Assembly (NCBI RefSeq): GCF_006483455.1
Contig: NZ_PPPU01000003.1
Location: 1-64,000, forward strand
Origin: Methylomonas koyamae
GTDB taxonomy: Bacteria > Pseudomonadota > Gammaproteobacteria > Methylococcales > Methylomonadaceae
DNA: 64,000 nucleotides
Direction: 5' to 3'
Position 1 is the stretch's first letter. The number at the start of each line of letters is the position of its first letter. This document shows positions 16,616-24,930 of this stretch, in pieces. A program made the position numbers and the translations under genes. Below the pieces are notes generated by a model that was not told the DNA's origin, ran no database searches, and saw only the letters and a program-made list of their open reading frames with translations.

Positions 16616-18063
16616 TGGCCGTGGCGCAACGGTTCAGCTTGGTATTGTTGGCGATCGCTACAGGCGGCTGCGCGTTGTTCGGCGAGGACAGCCCTCGCGC
16701 CCAACTGGCGCTGATGCCGGCCATCGAGCAAACCTTGGCGCGTACCAGCACCGAGATGGCCGTGCAAGGCTCTTGGCCGGAGCAGCGCTGGTGGACGGCG
16801 TTCGGCAACCCGACCTTGAACGGCTTGATCGCAACCGCGCTGGCCGGCAATCCCAATCTGAAAGTCGCCGAGGCGCGTCTGCAGCAGGCCGAAACCTTGG
16901 CCGACTTTGAAGCTGCCGACCTGTATCCGACCGTAGACGCCAACGTCAGCTTTGCCGCGCAACGCTTTTCCGCCGACAGCGTGCAGGCTAAATTCGCCGG
17001 CCAGCACTTCCGCCACTTGTTGGTCAACCCGCTGGTGTTGCGCTACCACCTGGATTTTTGGGGGCGCGACCAGGCCAGTCTGCAAAGCGCGGTCGATCGC
17101 TCGCTGGCCGCCAGTGCCGAACTGGCCGACGCCCGGCTGTTGCTGGCCGTGGCCGTGGCAGGAGCCTATTTCGATTTACTGGCGGCCGCCGAAGAGTCAG
17201 AAGTGGCCGAACATATCGTCGCCGACCGGGAGACGCTTTACCGGTTGGAACAGAGCCGCCGCGCCGCCGGTTTGATTGGCGAAACGCCGCTGTGGCAAGC
17301 CGAACGCAATCTGCGCGCGGCCCAACAGGCGGCGGCCGGTTTGCGCGCCGAACAGGAATTGCGCCGTAACCAATTGGCCGCGTTGGCCGGGCAGGGTGCC
17401 GATTGGGGAACGCGGATCGGTATCGACGCCAAGGTCGTTCCGCAAGCGCTGGCCTTGCCGGCCGATCTGCCGTTGCGGTTGCTGGCGCGGCGGCCGGATC
17501 TGCATGCCGCGCGCTTGCAGGCCGAGGCCGCCGCCGAGGATATTCATGTCGCCAAAACCGCGTTTTATCCGGATGTCAATTTGCTGGCTTTCACCGGCTT
17601 TCACAGCGTCAGCCTGATTGATATTGCCTTGCAAGGCTCGAGTCTGGCCTATGCCGTCGGCCCGTCTGTCGAGTTGCCGATATTCGAAGGCGGCCGCTTG
17701 CGCGCCCAGCTTGGTTATCGGAAGGCGGCCTACGACCTGGCGGTGCAGCGCTATAACGCCGGCTTGCTGCATGCCGTGCAGGATGTCGCCGACGCCTTGA
17801 GCCGTTGGCGCGAACTGGATACCAAAGCCGCCGCACAGCAGCAAGCCGTGGCGGCCGCCGAAGCGCAAAGCCGGCTCAGCGAAAGCCTGATGCGCAACGG
17901 TTTGCACGATTGCAGCAAGCTTGTGCTGGCGCGGCTCGAAGCCAGTCGCGAGCGCCTGCTGCTGGCCGGCTTGGCGGCCGAACAACATAAAAACGCGGTC
18001 AGCCTGATCAAAGCCTTGGGCGGCGGTTACCAAGCAGCCGCCGAATCCGCAAACCAACCCTGA
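16612..18063 (+). CDS. Outer-membrane efflux channel, NodT/OprM type lipoprotein
   Basis: A 483-residue RND/EmrAB-type outer-membrane factor. A signal sequence ends in the lipobox TGGC near residue 20. Two outer-membrane efflux repeats follow, with recognisable RWWTAFGNPTLNGLI, LKVAEARLQQAE, RRPDLHAARLQAEAAAEDI and GPSVELPIFEGGRLRAQL segments. It forms the TolC-like trimeric duct of a tripartite pump. The start at 16612 gives a proper lipoprotein signal and overlaps the transporter stop by four bases; reading further upstream would run through the transporter gene in another frame. Confidence 0.93.
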   Translation: MMAVAQRFSLVLLAIATGGCALFGEDSPRAQLALMPAIEQTLARTSTEMAVQGSWPEQRWWTAFGNPTLNGLIATALAGNPNLKVAEARLQQAETLADFEAADLYPTVDANVSFAAQRFSADSVQAKFAGQHFRHLLVNPLVLRYHLDFWGRDQASLQSAVDRSLAASAELADARLLLAVAVAGAYFDLLAAAEESEVAEHIVADRETLYRLEQSRRAAGLIGETPLWQAERNLRAAQQAAAGLRAEQELRRNQLAALAGQGADWGTRIGIDAKVVPQALALPADLPLRLLARRPDLHAARLQAEAAAEDIHVAKTAFYPDVNLLAFTGFHSVSLIDIALQGSSLAYAVGPSVELPIFEGGRLRAQLGYRKAAYDLAVQRYNAGLLHAVQDVADALSRWRELDTKAAAQQQAVAAAEAQSRLSESLMRNGLHDCSKLVLARLEASRERLLLAGLAAEQHKNAVSLIKALGGGYQAAAESANQP

Positions 18064-18069
18064 ACCCCT

Positions 18070-19227
18070 ATGCAGAAAACGATTCGCCCGCGCGAGATTC
18101 TCCAGCAGCGTCGCCGCCGGCTGCGCTTTGTCACCATGATGTTGCTGCTGGCCGCGCTTGCTTACGGACTCTATTGGTGGCTCACGCAACGCGATTGGGT
18201 AAAGACCGACGACGCCTTCATCGCCGGGCATTTGATTGGGGTCAAGGCTCAGGTCGACGGCACGGTGGTCGAGATCCTGGCCGAGAATACCCAAGCGGTT
18301 AACAAAGGCGATGTGCTGGTGCGGCTGGACGGCAGCTACGCGCGGGTGGCGATGCAACAGGCCGAAGCCGAGTTGGCGAAAACCGTGCGCGATTTTTACA
18401 TGCAGAAAGCCCGGTTGGCGAGTTTGGGGCAGCGCCTGGCTGCCAAGCAAGCTGCCGTGGCTCAAGTCGAACATGATTTGCAACGCTTTAAAGCCGCGGC
18501 CGGCGACGGTGCGGTGTCCGATCAGCAAGTACAAAATGCCGAAGACAAATTGCGCGAATTGGCGGCGGCGATACGCGAGACCAGCGCCGAGCAGGACGGC
18601 GTGGCCGCCCAGTTGCGCGATTCCGGCGTCGAGGACTATCCGGCGGTGGCACAGGCCAAGAGCCGCTTGCGCCGGGCTTATCTGGATTACCAGCGGCGCG
18701 AGGTGCGGGCGCCGGTGGCCGGCTATGTCGCCAAGCGCAAGGTACAGGTCGGCGACAATTTGCATGCCGGCGCGGCGTTGATGGTGGTGGTGCCGCTGGA
18801 CGAGCTTTGGGTCGAAGCCAATTTTCTGGAAACCCAGATTGCCGATATTCGACCGGGCCAGGCCGCCGAGATTCGGGTCGATGCTTTCGGCGGCGAACGG
18901 TTGTACCACGGCCGGGTACAGGGTTTGAATCCCGGTTCCGGCAGCAATTTTGCACTGTTGCCGACCGATAACGCCACCGGCAATTTCATTCACATTGCCG
19001 AGCGGGTGCAGGTACGGATTGCGCTCGATCCTGGCGAATTGCGCGCCCAGCCGTTGCAGCCCGGATTATCGACTTTGACCCGGGTGCATATTACCGGTGG
19101 TGGTGCGTCGGCTTTGGCATCGGAGGTGACTTTGGCCGGAGCCGCCTACCGCACCGATATTTACGACCACGAACTGGATGGGGTCGAGGACAAAATCGGC
19201 CAGATTATCGCCGCCAACCGCTCCTGA
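18070..19227 (+). CDS. HlyD/EmrA-family membrane fusion protein
   Basis: A 385-residue periplasmic adaptor anchored by one transmembrane helix (about residues 18-38). The motif WVKTDDAFIAGHLIGVKAQVDGTV opens the biotinyl-lipoyl-like domain. A coiled-coil hairpin spans roughly residues 95-190, and the barrel follows with VRAPVAGYVAKRKVQVGD. It links the DHA2 transporter to the outer-membrane channel. The gene begins six bases after the channel stop, completing a lipoprotein-transporter-channel-adaptor operon. Confidence 0.93.
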   Translation: MQKTIRPREILQQRRRRLRFVTMMLLLAALAYGLYWWLTQRDWVKTDDAFIAGHLIGVKAQVDGTVVEILAENTQAVNKGDVLVRLDGSYARVAMQQAEAELAKTVRDFYMQKARLASLGQRLAAKQAAVAQVEHDLQRFKAAAGDGAVSDQQVQNAEDKLRELAAAIRETSAEQDGVAAQLRDSGVEDYPAVAQAKSRLRRAYLDYQRREVRAPVAGYVAKRKVQVGDNLHAGAALMVVVPLDELWVEANFLETQIADIRPGQAAEIRVDAFGGERLYHGRVQGLNPGSGSNFALLPTDNATGNFIHIAERVQVRIALDPGELRAQPLQPGLSTLTRVHITGGGASALASEVTLAGAAYRTDIYDHELDGVEDKIGQIIAANRS

Positions 19228-19384
19228 CCGAGCCGCTGCCGCCGGTCGGAATAACCGTAAAAATTGCTGCAATTCACGGCCTGTCCGTGTATCTTTGTGG
19301 ATTGGTTAACATAACCATAACGATAAGTTTAACCGCCAGCCCGACAGGGGCGGCTTTCTCGACTGTTTAACTCACGGATCAACC

Positions 19385-20119
19385 ATGTGTTTTAGCGCCA
19401 ATATGTCTTTGGGATTGGGGGTGGCCGGCTTGGTCGCGTCTAGCGTCACGTTTCTGGATAAGGACGAAACCTTTTGGGTCAGACTGGCCCGGGCCTATGC
19501 GATTTTCCATTTCTCGCTGATGGAATTCATTCAGTATTTCGCCTATCCGGTCGCCGACCAGTGTGGCTACGGCACTAATTTATTGCTCAGCGAATTGTCG
19601 TCGGTGCATATCAGCTTGCAGGCTTTTGCGATCATGCCGGCTTTGGCGACGTATTCGACCGACCCCAATGCCTTACGCAAAGCCTTTTTCGTCGGTTCCA
19701 GTCTGAGTGGCTTGTTCTTGATTCTGACCCGCTTGCCCAACGATTGGCAGTTGTTCGGTATCGATCCCAACTTCATCGGCCGGATGCAGTCCTGCCTGTT
19801 CATGGGGATTTACCATATCGGCTATGCGATCTCCAGCGCCTTCGGCCTGCTGGTCACTCACGGCTCGTTGTTTGCGCTGGCTTTGAGCGGCTTTGTCTGG
19901 AAAAACAATTGGCGGATCGGCACCTACCATTGCTTCGGCGCTCTGATGACTTTGTTCGTGCCGCAGTGGCTGTTCGGCGTGTCGACTGGCGAAGCGGCGG
20001 CGATGTATTGCTTTTACTCGATTCCGATCACGGCCAGTTTCATGCCGCAATTCAAACAGATTTTCATCGGCAGGGCCGCTAATTCGGCCGACGGTATGCC
20101 GGCGCGGCAGGAGTCTTAG
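19385..20119 (+). CDS. DUF5765 polytopic membrane protein
   Basis: A 244-residue integral membrane protein with about seven hydrophobic segments. It opens with MCFSANMSLGLGVAG, a start I associate with DUF5765, a family of unknown function. Histidines in FHFSLMEFIQYF and in YHIGYAISS lie within or beside membrane segments. The 157-base upstream region has a GC hairpin (CCGCC and GGCGG arms near 19334-19355) but no clear promoter. It ends four bases before the convergent sugar-kinase gene. No function can be assigned. Confidence 0.7.
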   Translation: MCFSANMSLGLGVAGLVASSVTFLDKDETFWVRLARAYAIFHFSLMEFIQYFAYPVADQCGYGTNLLLSELSSVHISLQAFAIMPALATYSTDPNALRKAFFVGSSLSGLFLILTRLPNDWQLFGIDPNFIGRMQSCLFMGIYHIGYAISSAFGLLVTHGSLFALALSGFVWKNNWRIGTYHCFGALMTLFVPQWLFGVSTGEAAAMYCFYSIPITASFMPQFKQIFIGRAANSADGMPARQES

Positions 20120-20123
20120 CCGG

Positions 20124-21005
20124 TCAATGCCAGGCTTCTCTGAACCGCCGGTAAAATTCGGGGTCGCTGACCGTGGCCCCGCGTTGTCCGACGATGGCCG
20201 AGGCGAAATCTTGGGCGCGTTCCAGCGCCGACGCCAGCGGCCAACCGCGGGCTATCCCCAACAGCAACACTGCGGCAAAGGCGTCGCCGGCGCCAACCGT
20301 GTCGACCAGCGTCACGCTGCCGGCCGGTTTCACTTCGACAAATTCGCCGCCCGCGGTCAGCGCTAGTGCGCCATGCTCGCCGCGAGTCACCACCACGCCC
20401 TGCAAATCGTAACGTTGTTGCAATAGCAGCAGTTTGCTGTCGATGGCTTGGTGCTCCGGCAGCAACAATGCCAGCTCTTCGTCGTTCAACTTCAACCAAT
20501 CGGCATCGGCTATCCATGTGTGGATGTCGTCCGCATTCCACCAGGGCGCGCGCAGATTGACGTCGAAAAACACCGGGCCGCGCCATTGGGGTTTGATCTG
20601 TTCGAAAGTCGCGCGGGATACGCCATGCCGTAGCGCCAGACTGCCATGGTAGAGCAAACCTGACTCGTGGCCGATGGGCAATTCCGGGGCGGCAATATAG
20701 TCGTAAGCTTGCTCCGCCAGAATATGGTAACTCGGCTGGCCGTTGTCGATACTGACTGTCACGCTACCGGTAGGGCGGGCGGCGTCTATCTCCACCCCAT
20801 TTTGGCGCATGCCTTGGGTTTGCATGGCCGCCAACAATTCCGCCCCGGCCGAATCCCGGCCGATGCGGCTGACGAATAAGGGTTCGGCGCCCAAGCCTTG
20901 CAAATGCCAGGCAACGTTGAACGGCGCGCCGCCGAGAATCCGGCTGCCGTCCGCAAAACAATCGAACAGCGCTTCGCCGAAAATGGTGATCGAATCTGCC
21001 GGCAT
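20124..21005 (-). CDS. PfkB-family carbohydrate kinase, fructokinase-like
   Basis: A 293-residue ribokinase-fold sugar kinase. The N-terminal substrate-binding motif is GGAPFNVAWHLQGLG, and the C-terminal signature DTVGAGDAFAAVLL carries the catalytic aspartate. The GEALFDCF start is typical of fructokinases. In methanotrophs a PfkB fructokinase takes part in sucrose turnover, usually beside amylosucrase and sucrose-phosphate synthase genes; none is adjacent here, so the substrate is an inference. Confidence 0.85.
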   Translation of the reverse strand: MPADSITIFGEALFDCFADGSRILGGAPFNVAWHLQGLGAEPLFVSRIGRDSAGAELLAAMQTQGMRQNGVEIDAARPTGSVTVSIDNGQPSYHILAEQAYDYIAAPELPIGHESGLLYHGSLALRHGVSRATFEQIKPQWRGPVFFDVNLRAPWWNADDIHTWIADADWLKLNDEELALLLPEHQAIDSKLLLLQQRYDLQGVVVTRGEHGALALTAGGEFVEVKPAGSVTLVDTVGAGDAFAAVLLLGIARGWPLASALERAQDFASAIVGQRGATVSDPEFYRRFREAWH

Positions 21006-21202
21006 GGTGTCAGCCTCTTATATAGGTGTGGGGCGGCAACCTTAGCCAATCGGCCGAAAAATGGCAATCCGTTGCGATTGGCAAACGGGCCGACGGTCGT
21101 TTTAAGGGCGGCAGCTGACGTCTTGTGCACCGGATTGGTGCGCTGGTTTCGGGTTGTCTGTCGACGCCTATTTAACCGGCTGATAAATCAGCATTAATTT
21201 GT

Positions 21203-21220
21203 TTGGCATGTGGTTTGCTC
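21203..21220 (+). promoter_or_regulatory. Sigma-54-like -24/-12 sequence before the ATP-grasp operon
   Basis: TTGGCA followed by TTTGCT has GG at 21205-21206 and GC at 21217-21218 with exactly ten bases between, as in sigma-54 promoters. The expected transcription start would fall about two bases before the ATG at 21232, leaving no room for a ribosome-binding site, so the match may be fortuitous or the transcript nearly leaderless. A 6-bp palindrome (GCTGAT-AA-ATCAGC, 21179-21192) lies just upstream. Confidence 0.3.
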
Positions 21221-21231
21221 TGGGTTAAGTC

Positions 21232-22659
21232 ATGAATACACAAAATATTTTCGATGAAATGCGGGCCGGAGACGGCCAGGTGCGACGCCTGTATCAACCG
21301 TTTTCGGAGTGGCTGAAAGGTGTCGATCATGCTCAACTGATGCAGAAATCCCGTGAAGCGGAAATGCTGTTCCGCCGGGTTGGCATCACGTTCAACGTTT
21401 ACGGCGAGGAAGCCGGTGCCGAACGCTTGATTCCGTTCGACGTGATTCCGCGGATACTGGCGGCCAACGAATGGCGCCAGCTTTCGGCCGGCGTGATTCA
21501 ACGCGTCGCGGCCTTGAACGCTTTTCTGAACGATCTGTACCACGATCAGGAAATCATCAAGGCCGGCATTGTGCCGGCGACCATTCTGGAAAACGAAATG
21601 TATCGGCCGGAAATGCAGGGTGTCGACGTGCCGGGCGGGATCTATGCCCACATTGCCGGCATCGATATCGTCCGGACTGAAGAGAACCAATTTTACGTAT
21701 TGGAAGACAATCTGCGCACGCCTTCCGGCGTGTCCTACATGCTGGAAAACCGCAAAATGATGATGCGGCTGTTTCCGGAACTGTTCCGCCGTTATGCAGT
21801 GGCGCCGGTCGAGCACTATCCGCAAGTGTTGTTGAACAACTTGCGCGCCGTAGCGCAGCCTGGCGTGTATGATCCGGTGGTGGTTCTGCTGACGCCGGGC
21901 GCCTACAACAGCGCTTATTTCGAGCACGCATTTTTAGCGCAACAAATGGGTATCGAATTGGTGGAAGGCCAGGACCTGTTCTGTAGGGAGAATGCTGTGT
22001 TCATGCGCACCACCGAAGGGCCGAAACGGATCGACGTGATTTACCGCCGGATCGACGACGACTTCCTCGATCCTTTGGCGTTCCGCGAAGATTCCATGCT
22101 CGGCGTGCCGGGGCTGGTTTCGGTCTACCGCAACCGCGGCGTGACTTTGGCCAACGCAATCGGTGCCGGCGTCGCCGACGATAAATCGACTTACACCTTT
22201 GTACCGGACATGGTGCGTTTCTACCTGGGTGAGGAGCCGATATTGTCCAATGTGCCGACTTACAAGCTGGAAAACCCGGACGACTTGAAATATGTACTAG
22301 AGCATCTGGCCGAACTGGTGGTGAAAGAGGTACAGGGCTCAGGCGGTTACGGCATGTTGGTCGGACCGACTGCGTCCAAGCAGCAAATCGAAGATTTCCG
22401 GGCCCGGATTCTGGCCGAACCGGACAATTACATCGCCCAGCCCACTTTGGCCTTGTCGACCTGTCCGACTTTGGTCGAGCAGGGTGTGGCGCCGCGCCAC
22501 GTCGATCTGCGGCCGTTCGTGTTGTCCGGCAAGACCGTAACGCTGGTGCCGGGCGGATTGTGCCGGGTGGCGATGCGGGAGGGGTCGTTGGTGGTCAATT
22601 CCTCGCAAGGGGGCGGTACCAAGGACACCTGGGTGTTGAACGGAGATAAACCATGCTGA
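21232..22659 (+). CDS. Circularly permuted type 2 ATP-grasp protein
   Basis: A 475-residue protein of the circularly permuted ATP-grasp group (COG2308, DUF404/DUF407). Typical blocks are RIIPFDVIPRIL-like ERLIPFDVIPRILAANEW, YVLEDNLRTPSGVSYMLENR, IDVIYRRIDDDFLDPL, KEVQGSGGYGMLVGP and HVDLRPFVLSG. ATP-grasp enzymes form amide or peptide bonds through acyl-phosphates. This family is nearly always encoded beside an alpha-E protein and a transglutaminase-like protein, and comparative genomics has linked the set to synthesis or modification of an unknown peptide. Its stop overlaps the next gene by seven bases. Confidence 0.92.
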   Translation: MNTQNIFDEMRAGDGQVRRLYQPFSEWLKGVDHAQLMQKSREAEMLFRRVGITFNVYGEEAGAERLIPFDVIPRILAANEWRQLSAGVIQRVAALNAFLNDLYHDQEIIKAGIVPATILENEMYRPEMQGVDVPGGIYAHIAGIDIVRTEENQFYVLEDNLRTPSGVSYMLENRKMMMRLFPELFRRYAVAPVEHYPQVLLNNLRAVAQPGVYDPVVVLLTPGAYNSAYFEHAFLAQQMGIELVEGQDLFCRENAVFMRTTEGPKRIDVIYRRIDDDFLDPLAFREDSMLGVPGLVSVYRNRGVTLANAIGAGVADDKSTYTFVPDMVRFYLGEEPILSNVPTYKLENPDDLKYVLEHLAELVVKEVQGSGGYGMLVGPTASKQQIEDFRARILAEPDNYIAQPTLALSTCPTLVEQGVAPRHVDLRPFVLSGKTVTLVPGGLCRVAMREGSLVVNSSQGGGTKDTWVLNGDKPC

Positions 22660-23594
22660 GCCGTACCGCCGATCATTTATATTGGATGGCCCGCTATATC
22701 GAGCGTGCCGAAAACATGGCTCGGGTGCTGGATGTGACCGACCGCATGTCGCTGGTCGCCAACAGCGCCTATGACGAGGCGGCGCGCTGGAAGCCGCCGG
22801 TATTGATCGCCGACGACCTTGCCGCGTTCGAGCGCGATTACGGCAGTTACACGGCGGCGAACGTGATGCGCTATATGGCCTTGGACGAACGCAATCCGTC
22901 CAGCATCGTCAGCGCGCTGGGGGCGGCACGGGAGAATGCCAGGGCGGTGCGAGTGGCGATGTCGTCGGAGATGTGGGAAACGGTCAACGCGCTGTGGCTG
23001 GAATTGCGGCAACGGATCCGGCTGGGCCTGCGCGAGGCCGATATCGGCGAATTTTGCGATTGGGTCAAGTCGCGCTCGCACCTGTTCCGCGGCGTGACCT
23101 TCGGTACCATGTTGCGCGACGACGGCTATAAATTCGTGCGGCTGGGCAGTTTCGTGGAACGCGCCGACAATACCGCGCGGTTGCTGGATGCCAAGTTTCA
23201 GTTGCTGCTGCCTAACGAAGATCCGGCCGCCGAAGTGGATTATTACGAATGGAGCTCGTTGTTGCGTTCGGTATCCGCGTTCGAGGCCTATCAGAAAGTT
23301 TACCGCGATACGATAGAACCGACCAAAGTCGCCGAGCTGTTGGTGTTGCGCGACGATATGCCGCGGTCGCTGCATGCCTGCTACGACGAGTTGGCGCCGA
23401 TTCTGGAACAGCTTTGCCGCAAGCCCGGCTGCGAGTGCTTGCGTTTGGCCGGAGAGAACCATGCCCGGCTGCATTTCGGCCGGATTACCCACATCTTTAA
23501 TAGCGGACTGCACGAGTTTTTGCAGGATTTTATCGCCCGTAACAATGCGCTCGGCATCGAGATTCAGCGCGCGTTTTTGAATAGCCCGGATTGA
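22653..23594 (+). CDS. Alpha-E domain protein (DUF403)
   Basis: A 313-residue, mostly helical cytoplasmic protein of the alpha-E family (COG2307). It begins with the highly conserved block MLSRTADHLYWMARYIERAENMARVLDV and contains FLRLGSFVERADNTARLLDAK-like and SVSAFEAYQKVY segments. The family always accompanies the circularly permuted ATP-grasp protein and is thought to be its partner; no activity is known. The reading frame overlaps the preceding gene. Confidence 0.92.
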   Translation: MLSRTADHLYWMARYIERAENMARVLDVTDRMSLVANSAYDEAARWKPPVLIADDLAAFERDYGSYTAANVMRYMALDERNPSSIVSALGAARENARAVRVAMSSEMWETVNALWLELRQRIRLGLREADIGEFCDWVKSRSHLFRGVTFGTMLRDDGYKFVRLGSFVERADNTARLLDAKFQLLLPNEDPAAEVDYYEWSSLLRSVSAFEAYQKVYRDTIEPTKVAELLVLRDDMPRSLHACYDELAPILEQLCRKPGCECLRLAGENHARLHFGRITHIFNSGLHEFLQDFIARNNALGIEIQRAFLNSPD

Positions 23595-23673
23595 ACCGCC
23601 GGGTAATTGCGGCTGGCCGCGGACGATGTCCGCTACAGATGCGGAACGGACAACAAGTGTTAAAGGAAGCAGG

Positions 23674-24930
23674 ATGGTTAATTCATTGATACACCCCAAA
23701 CAGGGCGATAAGGCCAATTCGGCCTGGTTCGACGAGTTTCTGGTCCGGTTGCTGGAAAACCGCGACCGTACCGGATTGACCGAAATGATTCGCGAGATCG
23801 ATGCGTTGATGATCACCGTAGAGCCGGGCTGCTCGGCCGCTTATGTCAGCGAATTGGCCCTGATGACGCCTTACCACTATCTGGTGACATTGGAGTCGGA
23901 GTCGCATTGGATCCATATCCTGCGCATCGATATGGAGTCGCCGGACTTGCTGGTGCGGGAAGTGCGCGATCCGGGGCGCGGCGATATCTTCCGCAGTTTG
24001 AACGAGGTCTATCCGATCGGAGCGCATAAACCCAACTCGCGCTATATGGGCGAGATTTTCCGGGTCAGCAATCTTCACGAAGTGGTGGAGCAGCAAAAAA
24101 GCCGGGAAATCCGCTTTTTCAATCAGGACCAGATCCGAAAACTGGAATTGCCCGGCAATATGGCCATCGTCAAGCCGTCGCCTTACACCCACAACATCGT
24201 CGCTTATTGGGAACGGCCGCCGGAAGACATCCGGGTGTACGCATTGGGCAATAGCGTGATCCTGGACGAAGTCAATCGGGGTTACCATGCCGCCAAGGCG
24301 ATTCAGGAAGAACTGGGGCTGGATAAACTGATCAGGCCGATCGACCATTTGGCGACGCGGGTTTACAGCCAGAACCGGGAAGTGGCGATTCTGGAGTATT
24401 TGACCCTGTCCAGCTATTACTACTGGGGATCCTACGATATCGCCAACCAGAATTCGTCGACCAACGTCACCAAGAGCATCCATTACGCCGACGAGCGCAT
24501 TAGTCCGGCCAAAGTATTCACGGCGGCCAACCAGCCGTATTTCGTCAACCATTTGGTGGGATTGCCGTCGCCGACCGAAAATTTTGTCCGCAATTACGGG
24601 CCGCGTCTGCATCATTTGGCGCTGGCGGTCGCGGACGGCGAGACCGGCAACCAGGCCAATATCGATTACGTGGTCGATGCGATCCGGGCCAGGGGTAAGG
24701 ATTTCCTGCTGGATGTGATCGGCTCGCGGGAAGAGGGTTTGAAGCAGATTTTTTCCAGCGCCTCCGAGCACTCGTCGTTGATTATCGAATACGTGCAGCG
24801 CTTCGGCGATTTCGACGGCTTTTTTACCAAGCAAAACGTTGCCGAGTTAACCCATGCCGCGGGCGTGGAGGAAAACTTGCGGCTATTACAGGCTGAAAGC
24901 GAAGCCGCCAATCCATTGGTGAATGCATGA
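23674..24930 (+). CDS. HPPD/VOC-like protein of unknown function in the ATP-grasp operon
   Basis: A 418-residue soluble protein. The C-terminal half looks like a vicinal-oxygen-chelate fold of the 4-hydroxyphenylpyruvate dioxygenase kind: DHLATRV with His225, HHLALAV with His314, the EGLKQIF block, and IEYVQRFG with Glu372. These could form the 2-His-1-carboxylate iron site of that family. The N-terminal half has no motif I recognise. The start at 23674 has an AAGGAAG ribosome-binding site; an upstream frame start at 23626 lacks one. It lies 79 bases after the alpha-E gene and overlaps the transglutaminase gene by four bases, so it belongs to this operon, although it is not one of the usual members. 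Enzyme activity is inferred. Confidence 0.6.
   Translation: MVNSLIHPKQGDKANSAWFDEFLVRLLENRDRTGLTEMIREIDALMITVEPGCSAAYVSELALMTPYHYLVTLESESHWIHILRIDMESPDLLVREVRDPGRGDIFRSLNEVYPIGAHKPNSRYMGEIFRVSNLHEVVEQQKSREIRFFNQDQIRKLELPGNMAIVKPSPYTHNIVAYWERPPEDIRVYALGNSVILDEVNRGYHAAKAIQEELGLDKLIRPIDHLATRVYSQNREVAILEYLTLSSYYYWGSYDIANQNSSTNVTKSIHYADERISPAKVFTAANQPYFVNHLVGLPSPTENFVRNYGPRLHHLALAVADGETGNQANIDYVVDAIRARGKDFLLDVIGSREEGLKQIFSSASEHSSLIIEYVQRFGDFDGFFTKQNVAELTHAAGVEENLRLLQAESEAANPLVNA

Noticed and set aside
17197-18993. Long open frame antisense to the outer-membrane channel and adaptor genes
   Set aside because: It lies opposite two well-recognised genes in G+C-rich DNA, has no family resemblance and no ribosome-binding site. 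It is a mirror effect of codon bias.
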